A stretch of DNA of 64,000 nucleotides from Novosphingobium sp. MD-1 (GCF_001014975.1 NZ_BBXA01000021.1:115264-179263), one strand, 5' to 3'; positions 46,078-56,196 are shown, counted from the stretch's first letter. Made by a program: numbers and translations. Notes: a model not told the origin generated them from the letters alone.

Positions 46078-49000
46078 ATGAAAACATTTTCGATGCTGAA
46101 GGCCGGCGTTGCGCCGACCGCCTTGAGCCTTGCGCTTGTGGCCGCGCCGGCGCTGGCGCAGGACGTCGCAGCTGGCACTCCGCAAGCCGGAGCGGATGAT
46201 ACGGCGGCTGCCCAGCCGATCGTCGTCACCGGTTCGCGCATTGCTTCGCCCAACCTCACCTCCGTCGCGCCGATCACGGCGGTTTCGCAGGATGAATTCA
46301 AGGCGCTCGGCACGACCAAGACCGAAGACCTGCTGAACTCGCTGCCGCAGGTGTTCGCTTCGCAGTCGTCGACTCTCTCGAACGGCGCCACCGGCACCGC
46401 CACGGTCGACCTTCGCGGCCTCGGGCCGTCGCGCACCCTGGTGCTGGTGAACGGCCGCCGCCTCATGCCGGGCGATCCGAACGCGCGCAGCTCGGCCGCC
46501 GACCTTAACAACATTCCGTCGTCGCTGGTGAAGCGCGTCGACGTGCTGACCGGCGGTGCTTCGTCCACCTACGGTGCCGATGCTGTTTCGGGCGTCGTCA
46601 ACTTCATCATCGATACGGATTTCGAAGGCTTCCGCGTCGACACGAACTACGGCCTCTACCAGCACAGCAACGGCAACCAGCTGATCTCGCCGCTGCTGGG
46701 CGCCCGCAACTTCCCTGATCCCAAGGGCAATGCGGCCGATGGCCAGCAATTCGACGCGACGGTTTCCTTCGGCACCAAGTTCGGTGACGATCAGGGCCAC
46801 ATGACGGCCTACTTCGGCTACCGCAAGGTCAACCCCGTTCTCCAGGCCAACCGCGACTACAGCGCGTGCACCATTCAGAACACCGGTGCGCGCCTGACCA
46901 ACCCGACGCGTCTGAATCCAGCTGCGCCCCTGCAGTGCGGCGGTTCGGCAACCTCGAACAACGCGATTCTTTTCGCCGACACGGGCAGCGGCCTGACCTC
47001 GACCCTGGCGTCGCTGGGCAACGGCACGGTCACGCCGGGCGCTGCCAACCGGTACAACTTCGCGCCGCTGAACTACTTCCAGCGCCCTGACGAGCGTTAC
47101 ACGGCCGGCGTCTTCGCCGACTACGAAATCAACCAGTCGATTCATCCGTACATGGAATTCATGTTCATGAACGACCGCACCGTGGCGCAGATCGCGCCGT
47201 CGGGCGATTTCGGCAACACCCTGACGATCAACTGCGACAACCCGCTGATGAGCGCGCAGCAGCGTTCTGTCATCTGCGCGCAGGACAACCTGATCGTTGG
47301 CAACGTCGGCACCTATCCGCTGACCGCGACCAGCTATCAGTCGGTGTACGGCACCACGCCTCCCGGAGCGGTCAACTATATCGATCCGACCACGGGCGCG
47401 ACCTACAACAAGGGATTCTTCCAGCTTCTGCGTCGTAACGTCGAAGGCGGTCCGCGCATCAACGACCTGACCCACACGTCGTTCCGTGGCGTCATCGGCA
47501 CCAAGGGTGATCTTGGCGAAGCGTGGTCCTATGACGTGTACTACCAGTACGGTCGCACCAACTATACGCAGGTCTACAGCAACGAGTTCTCGACCTCGCG
47601 TCTCGTCAGCGCACTTGACGCGGTTGCCGGGCCTGGCGGTACGGCGGTCTGCCGTGCGGCGCAGACTGGCGCCGATCCGAACTGCGTCCCCTACAACGTG
47701 TTCTCGGGCACGCCGTCGGCCGCGTCGATCAACTACGTCAGCTCCACCGGCTTCCAGTCGGGCTACACGTCCGAACAGGTTGCCAGCGGCTATATCTCGG
47801 GCGATCTTGGCAAGTACAACATCAAGGCGCCGTGGGCTTCGCAGGGTGTGAGCATCGTTCTCGGTGCCGAATACCGCAAGGAATCGTTGGATCTGAAGAC
47901 CGACAACGCCTTCAGCACCGGCGATCTCACCGGTCAGGGCGCGCCGACGCTGCCGGTTTCGGGTTCCTACAAGGTGTCCGAGTTCTTCACCGAAGCGGAA
48001 GTTCCGCTGGTTCAGGACAGCTTCTTCTACAACTTGAGCCTGAGCGCCGGTTACCGTTATTCGCACTACTCGGTGTCGAACGGGAACAAGTACAACACCA
48101 ACACCTACAAGTTTGGTGTCGACTTCGCACCGATTTCGGACATTCGCTTCCGTGGCGCCTACAACCGCGCGGTTCGCGCTCCGAACATCCAGGAGCTGTT
48201 CGGTCCGCAGATCGTGGCGCTTGACGGCGTGACCGATCCTTGCGCGGGCAAGGTGCTGACCGCTGCCGACGTGGGTTGCCTTCTGCAGGGCCTGCGCGTT
48301 GGCCAGCGCGTCACCGCCAACCCGGCGGCGCAGTACAACGGCTTCATCGGCGGCAACCCGAACCTGCGTCCGGAAATCGCCACCACGAAGACGGCCGGTG
48401 TGGTCATTCAGCCGCACTGGGTGCGCAACCTTTCGCTGAGCGTCGATTACTATGACATCAAGGTGAAGGACGCGATCCAGGGCTTCGGTTCGGACGCCAT
48501 CCTGGCTTCGTGCGTCAACGACGTGAACGCGTTTGCTTGCGGCCTTATCCACCGCAACGCCGCGGGTTCGCTGTGGCTGACCTCGGACGGCTTCGTCCAG
48601 AACCTGCCGACCAACATCGGTGGCGTTCAGACCAAGGGCTGGGACTTCAACTTCAACTACGCGCTTGAAGTGGGCAAGATGGGTCGCGTTTCGGCCAGCC
48701 TCGTGGGCACCGCGCTGACGAGCTACAAGGTCGATAACGGGCTCACCGCGCTGTATGATTGCGCGGGCTACTATGGACCGACCTGCGGCGTGCCGCAGCC
48801 CAAGTGGCGCCACAAGGCGCGCCTCACCTGGGCGATGCCGAACGGCATCACGCTGTCGGGCCAGTGGCGCTTCTACGGCGGCGTCGACGTCGAGTACAAG
48901 AACCCGAGCGCGTCGTTGAACAGCAACTACTACAACTTCAACTCGCATATCGGTTCGCAGAGCTACTTCGATCTGTCGCTCACCGCCCGTATCGGCAACC

Positions 49001-49182
49001 ACTACACGTGGCGCCTGGGTGCGACGAACCTGTTCGACAAGGAGCCGCCGCTGGTTACCTCGGGCTCGGGTGCGTTCGGCGCCAGCGCCTGCAGCGGTAC
49101 GTACTGCAACGGCAACACCTATCCGGGCGTGTACGACTCGCTCGGACGCTACATCTACACCGGCATCACGCTGGACTTCTGA
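46078..49182 (+). CDS. TonB-dependent outer membrane receptor
   Basis: A 1034-residue receptor with a signal peptide (1-28, ending ALAQD). The plug domain is at about 48-185 (PIVVTGSRIASPNLTSVAPI, RTLVLVNGRRLMPGDPN and GADAVSGVVNFIIDT). A 22-strand barrel occupies the rest. The C-terminal strand YIYTGITLDF ends in Phe, the barrel-assembly signal. Plugs of this type import siderophores, carbohydrates or peptides; the substrate is unknown. The ATG at 46078 is used since the earlier frame has no signal peptide. A strong terminator follows and then the TPR modification cassette. Confidence 0.92.
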   Translation: MKTFSMLKAGVAPTALSLALVAAPALAQDVAAGTPQAGADDTAAAQPIVVTGSRIASPNLTSVAPITAVSQDEFKALGTTKTEDLLNSLPQVFASQSSTLSNGATGTATVDLRGLGPSRTLVLVNGRRLMPGDPNARSSAADLNNIPSSLVKRVDVLTGGASSTYGADAVSGVVNFIIDTDFEGFRVDTNYGLYQHSNGNQLISPLLGARNFPDPKGNAADGQQFDATVSFGTKFGDDQGHMTAYFGYRKVNPVLQANRDYSACTIQNTGARLTNPTRLNPAAPLQCGGSATSNNAILFADTGSGLTSTLASLGNGTVTPGAANRYNFAPLNYFQRPDERYTAGVFADYEINQSIHPYMEFMFMNDRTVAQIAPSGDFGNTLTINCDNPLMSAQQRSVICAQDNLIVGNVGTYPLTATSYQSVYGTTPPGAVNYIDPTTGATYNKGFFQLLRRNVEGGPRINDLTHTSFRGVIGTKGDLGEAWSYDVYYQYGRTNYTQVYSNEFSTSRLVSALDAVAGPGGTAVCRAAQTGADPNCVPYNVFSGTPSAASINYVSSTGFQSGYTSEQVASGYISGDLGKYNIKAPWASQGVSIVLGAEYRKESLDLKTDNAFSTGDLTGQGAPTLPVSGSYKVSEFFTEAEVPLVQDSFFYNLSLSAGYRYSHYSVSNGNKYNTNTYKFGVDFAPISDIRFRGAYNRAVRAPNIQELFGPQIVALDGVTDPCAGKVLTAADVGCLLQGLRVGQRVTANPAAQYNGFIGGNPNLRPEIATTKTAGVVIQPHWVRNLSLSVDYYDIKVKDAIQGFGSDAILASCVNDVNAFACGLIHRNAAGSLWLTSDGFVQNLPTNIGGVQTKGWDFNFNYALEVGKMGRVSASLVGTALTSYKVDNGLTALYDCAGYYGPTCGVPQPKWRHKARLTWAMPNGITLSGQWRFYGGVDVEYKNPSASLNSNYYNFNSHIGSQSYFDLSLTARIGNHYTWRLGATNLFDKEPPLVTSGSGAFGASACSGTYCNGNTYPGVYDSLGRYIYTGITLDF

Positions 49183-49206
49183 TCGGTTTCCGATCCGAAT
49201 GATGAG

Positions 49207-49242
49207 GGTGGCGGCTTCCATCGGGAAGCCGCCACCTTTTTT
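49207..49242 (+). terminator. Intrinsic terminator after TonB receptor
   Basis: A perfect 13-bp stem (49207-49219 with 49224-49236) and a 4-nt loop, followed by six T residues. It should end most receptor transcripts and reduce read-through to the sulfotransferase gene 44 bp on. Confidence 0.9.
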
Positions 49243-49285
49243 ACGTTTATGGACAGCGTGTCCTGAAGACGGCAGGATTTGATTG

Positions 49286-51337
49286 ATGGCAGTTTCCGCT
49301 TCGCCCCAGACATTGCAGCAGATCGCGGCGCACGCGCGGGCGGGGCGCCTCGATGCCGCGGCTACGCTGGCGGCATCCGCGTGGGTTGCCCATGCGGGAG
49401 ACCCGGTTCTGGCGGGATTGGCCGGCGCCGTCGAAATGCACCGTGGCCAATATGCACGGGCGGCGGACTATCTGACCGCGGCGTTGCGCGCGCGGCCGGA
49501 TGATATCGCGGCACGCGCAAACCTTGCGGAATGCCTTTTCCGTACCGGCCGGACCGCGGAAACGCTGCAGTTGTGCGATGCTCAATCCGCGCGGGCCGAT
49601 CGCTCGCTGCGGCTTGCGCGTCTGGGTGGCGCGCTTGCCCAGGAAGCCGGCGATGCGCCGCGCGCGATCGAGCTGTACAGGATCGTCGTCGCCGAACAGC
49701 CCGAAGACTGGAGCACCTGGAACAACCTCGGCAATGCGCTGTCCGACGTCGGTGATCATCACGCGGCGACGGCGGCGTTGAAAAAGGCGCTGGCTCTTGC
49801 GCCGGATTCCCAGCCGATACGGGTAAACCTGGGCAATTCGTTGATGGAGGTGGGCGAGGTCAACGAGGCTGAAACCCTGTTGCGGGATGCCGCGCTGGCG
49901 GTGCCTGAGGATCCCGCGCCGCTGCTGGCGCTGCACGGCCTCTATCGGCGCGCCGGATATGACACCGCCGCGTTCGAGGCCTTGCGCGATGCCGCCGGTC
50001 GTGCGCCGCAGGATGCGGCGCTGCAAAGCGAATTCGGGCTGGAGGCCGCCCGGATCAATCGCTACGAGGATGCGGAACGCGCCTACGAAACGTCCATAGC
50101 GATCGATAACGGACACGCCCCGGCTTATGTAGGGCTTGCCTCGGTATACGAGCGCGTCAATCGCGAGGCCGATCTGGAACCGCTACGCGCGCGCGCGATC
50201 GCGGTGGGGATCGACGGTCCGCCCATCGATTTCATCGACGCGCTGCGCCTGAAGCGCGCGGGCCGCAACGACGATGCGCTGGTTGCGCTGGAGCGCGCCG
50301 GCGATGTCGTTTCCGGTGCCTGGCGCGAGCATTTGCGCGGGCTGATGCTGGACCGCCTGGGCCGTTATGACGAGGCGTTCGAGGCGTTCGAGGCAATGAA
50401 CGCCTTCTGGCGCGACGATCCCAGCGATCCCACCGGCCGTGCGGCGAAATACCGCGGCGGCGTTGCCGCCAACACGGCGATCGTGACGGCGGATTGGGTC
50501 CGCACCTGGACGCCGTTCGATCCCGAGCCCGGTGATTATCCCGCGCCGATCTTCCTTGGCGGATTCCCGCGTTCCGGCACCACGCTGCTTGATACGATGC
50601 TGATGACCGACCCCACGACAGTGGTGCTGGAAGAGCAGCCCTTCATTGTGGAAATCGAGCAGGAACTGGGCGGGCTTGCCGGTATGGCGCAGGCGGACGC
50701 CGCGGTACTGGCGGCGGCGCGCGCGCGCTACTTCGAACGCGTTGCCGCGCATACCAGGCTGACGCCGGGCATGGTCATCGTCGACAAGCAGCCGCTCCAT
50801 ACCAATCAGGCGGCGGCGATCCACCGGCTTTTTCCCGAGGCGCGGTTCGTGCTTGCAATGCGCCACCCGTGCGATGTGCTGTTGAGCTGCTTCCTCACGA
50901 ACTTCCGAACCAACAACGCGATGTCGAGCTTTCTCGATCTGCGGGATGCCGCCAGCCTCTATGACCTCACCTTCTCGCACTGGGAAAGGACGCTTGCGCT
51001 GTTCGACCTGCCTGTGCGGACGGTGGTTTACGAACGGCTGGTAGAGGATACGGCGCGCGAACTGCGTCCGCTGTTCGACTGGCTGGGCCTGGCCTGGCCG
51101 GAAGAGGGGCTCGACCACCGCGAGGCCGCGCGCGCGCGGGGCATGGTGTCGACCGCCAGTTATGCGCAAGTGGTCGAACCGGTGTACCAGCGCTCAGCGG
51201 GGCGCTGGAAGCGTTACGAGCGGCATCTGGCTCCGATCTTCGATACGATCCGGCCGTGGGTCGACCGGTTCGGCTATTCGCTGGACGACGGGCGCGTTCC
51301 CGAATGGCCGGCCTCGGCGGAGACGGCATCCGCATGA
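49286..51337 (+). CDS. TPR-sulfotransferase fusion
   Basis: A 683-residue cytoplasmic protein. Residues about 1-390 are tetratricopeptide repeats, some close to consensus (WSTWNNLGNALSDVGDHHAATAALKKALALAPDS). A sulfotransferase domain follows, with PAPS 5'-phosphosulfate loop GGFPRSGTT (425-433) and 3'-phosphate site RHPCDVLLS (526-534). It would transfer sulfate to an alcohol or tyrosine of an unknown protein or peptide, as in tyrosylprotein sulfotransferase-like enzymes. The ATG at 49286 is preferred over TTG at 49283. Its stop overlaps the next gene as ATGA. Confidence 0.85.
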   Translation: MAVSASPQTLQQIAAHARAGRLDAAATLAASAWVAHAGDPVLAGLAGAVEMHRGQYARAADYLTAALRARPDDIAARANLAECLFRTGRTAETLQLCDAQSARADRSLRLARLGGALAQEAGDAPRAIELYRIVVAEQPEDWSTWNNLGNALSDVGDHHAATAALKKALALAPDSQPIRVNLGNSLMEVGEVNEAETLLRDAALAVPEDPAPLLALHGLYRRAGYDTAAFEALRDAAGRAPQDAALQSEFGLEAARINRYEDAERAYETSIAIDNGHAPAYVGLASVYERVNREADLEPLRARAIAVGIDGPPIDFIDALRLKRAGRNDDALVALERAGDVVSGAWREHLRGLMLDRLGRYDEAFEAFEAMNAFWRDDPSDPTGRAAKYRGGVAANTAIVTADWVRTWTPFDPEPGDYPAPIFLGGFPRSGTTLLDTMLMTDPTTVVLEEQPFIVEIEQELGGLAGMAQADAAVLAAARARYFERVAAHTRLTPGMVIVDKQPLHTNQAAAIHRLFPEARFVLAMRHPCDVLLSCFLTNFRTNNAMSSFLDLRDAASLYDLTFSHWERTLALFDLPVRTVVYERLVEDTARELRPLFDWLGLAWPEEGLDHREAARARGMVSTASYAQVVEPVYQRSAGRWKRYERHLAPIFDTIRPWVDRFGYSLDDGRVPEWPASAETASA

Positions 51338-52506
51338 TGCCTGCTGCGCCGGACCCCGGGCTTCTGGCGCAAGCCGATGCGCTTGTCCGGCAGGGCGATC
51401 TGCCTGGCGGGGCCGGCGTGCTGGAGCAAGCGTTGTCCGGTGGCGGGGGGGCACCAGCGCATTGGCTGCAACTGGCCGGTTTGCGCCGGGCCATGCGTCA
51501 GCCGCGCCGTGCGCTGGACGCCGTCCAGCAGGCGCTGGCGCTCGCGCCCCTGGATTTCTTGGCGCTGGTCCTGCGCGCCAGCCTGCTGGAGCAAATGGGC
51601 GATGACCACTGCGGGCAGGCCTGGGACGAAGCCTTGGCCCAGCGCCCCTCCGGCGATCTGGGAGCGACTCTGACGCCGGTCGTCACGGCCGGGGAAAAGG
51701 TCCGCGACGCATGGCTGAGGCAGCGCGAAGACATGATGCGCAACGCCATCCGGGCGCAAGAGACCGCCGCCGACGGCGATACCCTTTGGCGGATGAACCG
51801 GTTTCGCGACAACATCCTGCACAAGACGAAGGTGTTCCACAGCGAACCGACCCATTTCCATTATCCCGGGCTTGTGGAGCGGGAGTTTCATCCGCGCGAA
51901 CATTTTCCATGGCTTTCGGATCTGGAAGCGGCAACGGACGCAATCCGCGAGGAAATGCGGGCGACGATGGCATCGGAACGGTCCGAACTGCTGCCTTACA
52001 TCCAGTATCAGGACCATGAAGCGCTGGCGCAATGGCGGCCCCTGAACCGGAACAGGGACTGGACGGCTATCCATCTGTTGCGCCAGGGACAGGCTGTCGC
52101 GCAAAACGCCGTCCAATGCCCCGTGACGATGGAACTGCTGGGGCGCCTGCCGCAGCCGGACATCGCCGGCGCTTCTCCCAACGCGATGTTTTCGTTGCTG
52201 GCGCCCAACACGGCCATTCCCCCGCATGTGGGCGTGAACAATGCGCGCCTCGTCTGCCATCTGCCGCTGGTCGTGCCGGACGGTTGCTGGTTCCGCGTGG
52301 GTGCGGAAACGCGGTTCTGGCGCGAAGGCGAAGCCTTCGTCTTCGACGACACGATCGAGCATGAAGCGATGAATCCGTCGGATCGGCTGCGCGTCGTGCT
52401 GATCTTCGACGTCTGGCATCCCAGTTTGACCGAGCTGGAGCAAAGTGCTGTCAGTGCCGTGATCGCGACGGAGGTGGTCGATGCTCCGCGGCGCTCCGAT
52501 CTGTGA
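51334..52506 (+). CDS. Aspartyl/asparaginyl beta-hydroxylase-like protein
   Basis: A 390-residue protein with short TPR-like helices in the first 130 residues and an aspartyl/asparaginyl beta-hydroxylase domain in the C-terminal half. Visible motifs are PHVGVNNARLVCHLPL, with iron ligand His298, and DDTIEHEAMNPSDRLRVVLIFDVWHP, with second ligand His343 and the 2-oxoglutarate arginine after it. The domain hydroxylates Asp or Asn side chains in eukaryotes; the bacterial substrate is unknown. It is translationally coupled to the sulfotransferase gene. Confidence 0.82.
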   Translation: MMPAAPDPGLLAQADALVRQGDLPGGAGVLEQALSGGGGAPAHWLQLAGLRRAMRQPRRALDAVQQALALAPLDFLALVLRASLLEQMGDDHCGQAWDEALAQRPSGDLGATLTPVVTAGEKVRDAWLRQREDMMRNAIRAQETAADGDTLWRMNRFRDNILHKTKVFHSEPTHFHYPGLVEREFHPREHFPWLSDLEAATDAIREEMRATMASERSELLPYIQYQDHEALAQWRPLNRNRDWTAIHLLRQGQAVAQNAVQCPVTMELLGRLPQPDIAGASPNAMFSLLAPNTAIPPHVGVNNARLVCHLPLVVPDGCWFRVGAETRFWREGEAFVFDDTIEHEAMNPSDRLRVVLIFDVWHPSLTELEQSAVSAVIATEVVDAPRRSDL

Positions 52507-52517
52507 GGGCTGAGGCG

Positions 52518-53993
52518 ATGAGCGGCAGTTCAAGGCACGAGGCCGATGATCTTCTGGCGCTGGCATCGCGCGCGCTCGACAACCGGCAGGAGGCGCAGGT
52601 GGAGCCTGTGCTGGCAGCCTATGCGCGCGAACATCCGCGCGATGCCCGCGTTTTGCATTTTCTGGGCTTGCTGCGACGGGAACTCGATCGGCGCGAGGAG
52701 GCGCTGGAAGCGCTGCAGGCCGCCCGCCGCATCGCGCCCTCGGACGCGCGGCTGGCGCACGCGCTCGCGCATGTCTCGCTGGAAGCGGGGGTACCCGCCG
52801 TGCGCCTGTTCGAGCAGGCGATTGCGCTTGCGCCCTCCGATCCGGACCTGCGCCTGGGCCTCGCGTCGGCGCGTCTGGCGGAAGGGGACGGCGACCGGGC
52901 GCTCGACGAGCTTGGCACCTTGCTTTCGGGCAATGCCGGCTGGGTGGACGGGCACCGCCAGTTCGCCCAGCTGGCCATGCTTGTCGGCCGGGCGGATTCG
53001 GCCCTGGCCAGCATCGACCGCGCGCTGACCGTTCACCCGCGGGCGGAAGTATTGCACGTGCTTGCCATCGACCTGCTTTCCGACGCGGAACGATATGCGG
53101 AGGGGCTTGGCGCGGTCGATCGGGCGCTGGCCCGGTGTGCCGCCACACCCGCCTTGCTGTTGCGCCGGGCGGCGCTGCTGGACGATCTGGGTGACCACGG
53201 CTCCGCCGCGGCCGTATTCGACCGGCTGGGGCAGGGCACGGAACCCGATCATGCCATCTGGCGCACGCGTCATCTCTTGCGGACAGGGCAGGTTGGGCAA
53301 GCCTGCGCGGAAATCGAACCATGGCTGGACAAGGCCGGTGCGGAGGCCTTCTGGCCCTACGCGTCGCTCGCGTGGCGTCTGGCAGGCGATGCGAGGGCGG
53401 AATGGCTCGAAGGCCAGCCGGGCCTGATAACGGTGCATGACCTGCCGTGCGATGCCGCCGCGATGCATTCGCTGAAACGCGAACTGGAAATGCTGCACGC
53501 GCGGGCGGGGCGCTTCATGAACCAGTCCGTGCGCAAGGGCACCCAGACGGACGGCCCCCTGTTCGCGCGGATCGATTCCGGGATCTCGGCCTTGCGGGAA
53601 AGGGTGCGCGCCGCGGTCGCCGATCACGTGCGGGGGCTGGGGGCTTCCGATCCCCGCCATCCCGTTCTGGCGCAATCACGCGACCATGATCCCCGCTTCG
53701 CCGGCAGCTGGTCCGTCCGCTTGCGCGACGCCGGGTTCCATGAAAGCCACCATCATCCGCAAGGCTGGATCAGCGGCGTGTTCTACGTCTCGCTGCCGGA
53801 AGCCTTGCCCGAGGACGATGGCTGCCTTGTTCTCGGCGAGGCTCCCGCATCTCTGAAGCTGGGTCTTTCGCCCATCAAGGTGATAAAGCCGGTGCCGGGC
53901 CGACTTGTGCTGTTTCCGTCACAGATGTGGCATTCGACACGCCCCTTTCTCACCGGTGACCGGCTAACGGTGGCATTCGACATAAAAAGGTGA
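52518..53993 (+). CDS. TPR protein with 2OG-Fe(II) oxygenase domain
   Basis: A 491-residue protein. TPR repeats fill residues about 10-300 (RREEALEALQAARRIAPSD and similar). A C-terminal putative 2OG-Fe(II) oxygenase domain has the iron ligands in HESHHHPQGW (His408 and neighbours), the strand SGVFYVSLP, His472 in MWHSTRPF and Arg484 in DRLTVAF. Members of this domain are of unknown substrate. The gene starts 11 bp after the hydroxylase stop; a GTG at 52503 is an alternative. Together with the two upstream genes it makes a three-enzyme cassette. Confidence 0.82.
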   Translation: MSGSSRHEADDLLALASRALDNRQEAQVEPVLAAYAREHPRDARVLHFLGLLRRELDRREEALEALQAARRIAPSDARLAHALAHVSLEAGVPAVRLFEQAIALAPSDPDLRLGLASARLAEGDGDRALDELGTLLSGNAGWVDGHRQFAQLAMLVGRADSALASIDRALTVHPRAEVLHVLAIDLLSDAERYAEGLGAVDRALARCAATPALLLRRAALLDDLGDHGSAAAVFDRLGQGTEPDHAIWRTRHLLRTGQVGQACAEIEPWLDKAGAEAFWPYASLAWRLAGDARAEWLEGQPGLITVHDLPCDAAAMHSLKRELEMLHARAGRFMNQSVRKGTQTDGPLFARIDSGISALRERVRAAVADHVRGLGASDPRHPVLAQSRDHDPRFAGSWSVRLRDAGFHESHHHPQGWISGVFYVSLPEALPEDDGCLVLGEAPASLKLGLSPIKVIKPVPGRLVLFPSQMWHSTRPFLTGDRLTVAFDIKR

Positions 53994-54059
53994 CATCATC
54001 GGGGCATAGCACTTCATCGCTGCCCGTGCCGGGTACGATGGATTTTGAACGGGTGTGAA

Positions 54060-54302
54060 ATGCTGTTTACCATCATTGCCGGGACAGTTCTGACGATGAC
54101 CGCACAAGCCGCCGCGGCCACACCAGCCAACGCGGACGCGGATACGGACCCGATGGTGTGTCAGAAGGTTCCGGAACTGGGCTCGCGCATACGAGCCAAG
54201 CGTATCTGCATGCGGAAGAGCGAGTGGGAAGCCCAGCGCCGGTCCGACAAGATGCTGATCGATCGGTCGCAGACGCAACAGCGGCTGGATGGCGGCGGCT
54301 AA
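54060..54302 (+). CDS. Small exported protein of sphingomonads
   Basis: An 80-residue protein with a signal peptide (about 1-25) and a short mature part. Its conserved-looking core is MVCQKVPELGSRIRAKRICMRKSEWEAQRR, with two cysteines, then a polar helix ending QTQQRLDGGG. Similar short exported proteins are common in sphingomonads; none has a known function. It follows the modification cassette by 66 bp on the same strand. The start at 54060 is preferred to a TTG at 54045. Confidence 0.6.
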   Translation: MLFTIIAGTVLTMTAQAAAATPANADADTDPMVCQKVPELGSRIRAKRICMRKSEWEAQRRSDKMLIDRSQTQQRLDGGG

Positions 54303-54351
54303 ACCGGGCCGGCGTCTTCTTTCAAGCCACCGTCCGCGCGCCGTACTCTGA

Positions 54352-56196
54352 TCAATCCACCACGCGCCAGAACCGCAGGTGCGAACCCGGCGCGGGATCG
54401 ATCGGTTGCAGCCACGCGGGCGGCTTGCCCTTCAGCAGGCGCGCGGCGAGCCCGTCCGGGGCGGCGTCGGCGTAATACTGCGGCTCGTTGATGTCGGGAC
54501 AGAGCACGACCATCGTCGCGTGGCGGCGGCGGACGATCGCGCGCGCCTGTTCGGGCGTGCCGATAAAGGCATCGATCACGTCGCGCATGGCCGCCGATCC
54601 GCGGTGGTGGCCGGTGGCGATCACGCGGTGGTGTGAATAGACCAGCAGATTGGGACCAATGTCGAGCGGCGCGAACAGGTCGGTCGGGGGCAGCCTGTCG
54701 AGCGCCCTGGCGGCCTGCGCGTATTGGCAGCGGGTGACGTGGAAGGCGGTGTCCGGCTTGTCGTGGCTGGCGGGGCTCCACGCGTTCCACAGGAACACGG
54801 GCAGCGCGGGCAGCAGCACCACGGCGGCCGCGGCGTAGCCGGCGATGCGCGCGGGAACGCCGCGTGTGCGCAAGGCCGTGATGCCATCGCGCACCAGCGC
54901 GGCGACCGGCACGGCGGCAAAGACGCAGGCGGTGCCCGAAGCGCGCGCGACCAGCAGGCCCACGCCATAGGCGCCCAGCAGCACGAGCAGGAGATCAAGC
55001 CACAGCAGCCGTTCCGGCGCGGAGGAGGCGCGGCGCCAGTACCACGCCGTCGCCAGCAGGCCGAACAGCGGGGTGAAGATCATCGTCACCGCGTTCAGCG
55101 GCGGCATGTTCCACACCGGCAGGCCTTCCTTGACCGCGCTGTACCAGTATTTACGGACGACAGGGTCCATTTCCGCGAACGCGCCGGTGCCGCATTGCGG
55201 GGCGACCAGCAGCAACAGGCCGAGCGCGCCCGCGCCGATCACCGCCAGCGCGCCGATCTGCAGCACCAGCGGGCGCGGCGCGGCCAGGCGCAGCGCGTTG
55301 GCGCCGATGGCGCCCCAGACAAACACCGCGAGATGCACCGGCGATATCGCATCGCAATGGTTGATCGGGTCGAGCAGGCCGCGCGTGCCCAGGAACAGGG
55401 CGATCGAGCCGAGCGCCAGCGCGGTGGCGGCATGGGCCAGCCAGGCGTGGCGTTCGCCGGGGTTGCGCAGGCCGCGCAGCGCGCACACGCCCAGGAACAG
55501 CGCGGCGACTGGCAACCCCTCGATCGAGATCGCCAGTTGCGCCGCCAGCGCGAGGCCGATCACCGTGCCCCCGCGCCCCGCATCGCGCGCGGTCAGGCCG
55601 TTGAAGGCCGCCAGCGCCAGCACGATCTGCCAGCCGTGGTGATCGATGCGCATCGGCATGAACTGGAACAGCACGGGGCTCGCGATCGCGCCGACCAGGC
55701 AGGCGATGCCGGCCACTTCCTGATCGAACAGCCGCACGGCGAGGCGCGCGATCAGCAGCAGCGCGCAGAGCAGCGTCAGCAACGGCACGGCGACCAGTGC
55801 GACCGTCTCTGCTCCAGCGGCGCCCACCAGCGGGCGCAGCAGCAGGATCAGGCCGGCAATCGGTATATCGACCAGCCGCGACCAGTGCATCGGCACGCCT
55901 TCGGGCGCGGCGACGCGATACTGGTGGACGTCGAACCAGTTTTGCCCGCCCAGCAGATCGCGCACTTCCAGCAGCCGCAGCGCATCGTCCGGATCGGCGA
56001 AGCGCATCGTGGCGATCGCGGTGCGCGTGGCGGTGAACAGGATGACGCACAGCACGAGCCATACAAGCACGGCGCGGACCACGGTGGGCCAGCCGAAGCC
56101 GGATATGCCGCCGGCCGTCGTCCCGCCACGGATCGCGCCCGTGGTCGGTAACAGGCCCCGGCCGGGGATGGCGGCTTTGAAACCCGGTCCGTTCAC
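54352..56196 (-). CDS. Multi-spanning membrane protein, STT3/GT-C-like
   Basis: A 614-residue integral membrane protein with about 10-12 helices in the N-terminal two thirds and a soluble periplasmic-type C-terminal domain. The first loop has FADPDDALRLLEVRDLLGGQNWFDVHQYRV, which resembles the acidic first loop of STT3/PglB-like GT-C enzymes. It may transfer a lipid-linked sugar; the substrate and activity are not known. I chose the GTG at 56196 because it overlaps the gtrA stop (GTGA), so the pair is coupled. Confidence 0.7.
   Translation of the reverse strand: MNGPGFKAAIPGRGLLPTTGAIRGGTTAGGISGFGWPTVVRAVLVWLVLCVILFTATRTAIATMRFADPDDALRLLEVRDLLGGQNWFDVHQYRVAAPEGVPMHWSRLVDIPIAGLILLLRPLVGAAGAETVALVAVPLLTLLCALLLIARLAVRLFDQEVAGIACLVGAIASPVLFQFMPMRIDHHGWQIVLALAAFNGLTARDAGRGGTVIGLALAAQLAISIEGLPVAALFLGVCALRGLRNPGERHAWLAHAATALALGSIALFLGTRGLLDPINHCDAISPVHLAVFVWGAIGANALRLAAPRPLVLQIGALAVIGAGALGLLLLVAPQCGTGAFAEMDPVVRKYWYSAVKEGLPVWNMPPLNAVTMIFTPLFGLLATAWYWRRASSAPERLLWLDLLLVLLGAYGVGLLVARASGTACVFAAVPVAALVRDGITALRTRGVPARIAGYAAAAVVLLPALPVFLWNAWSPASHDKPDTAFHVTRCQYAQAARALDRLPPTDLFAPLDIGPNLLVYSHHRVIATGHHRGSAAMRDVIDAFIGTPEQARAIVRRRHATMVVLCPDINEPQYYADAAPDGLAARLLKGKPPAWLQPIDPAPGSHLRFWRVVD

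Noticed and set aside
46051..49221. A 1056-codon open frame antisense to the TonB receptor
   Set aside because: The composition is basic, with repeated Arg/Val/Gln words, and it mirrors codon position bias of the real receptor gene. No motif supports it.
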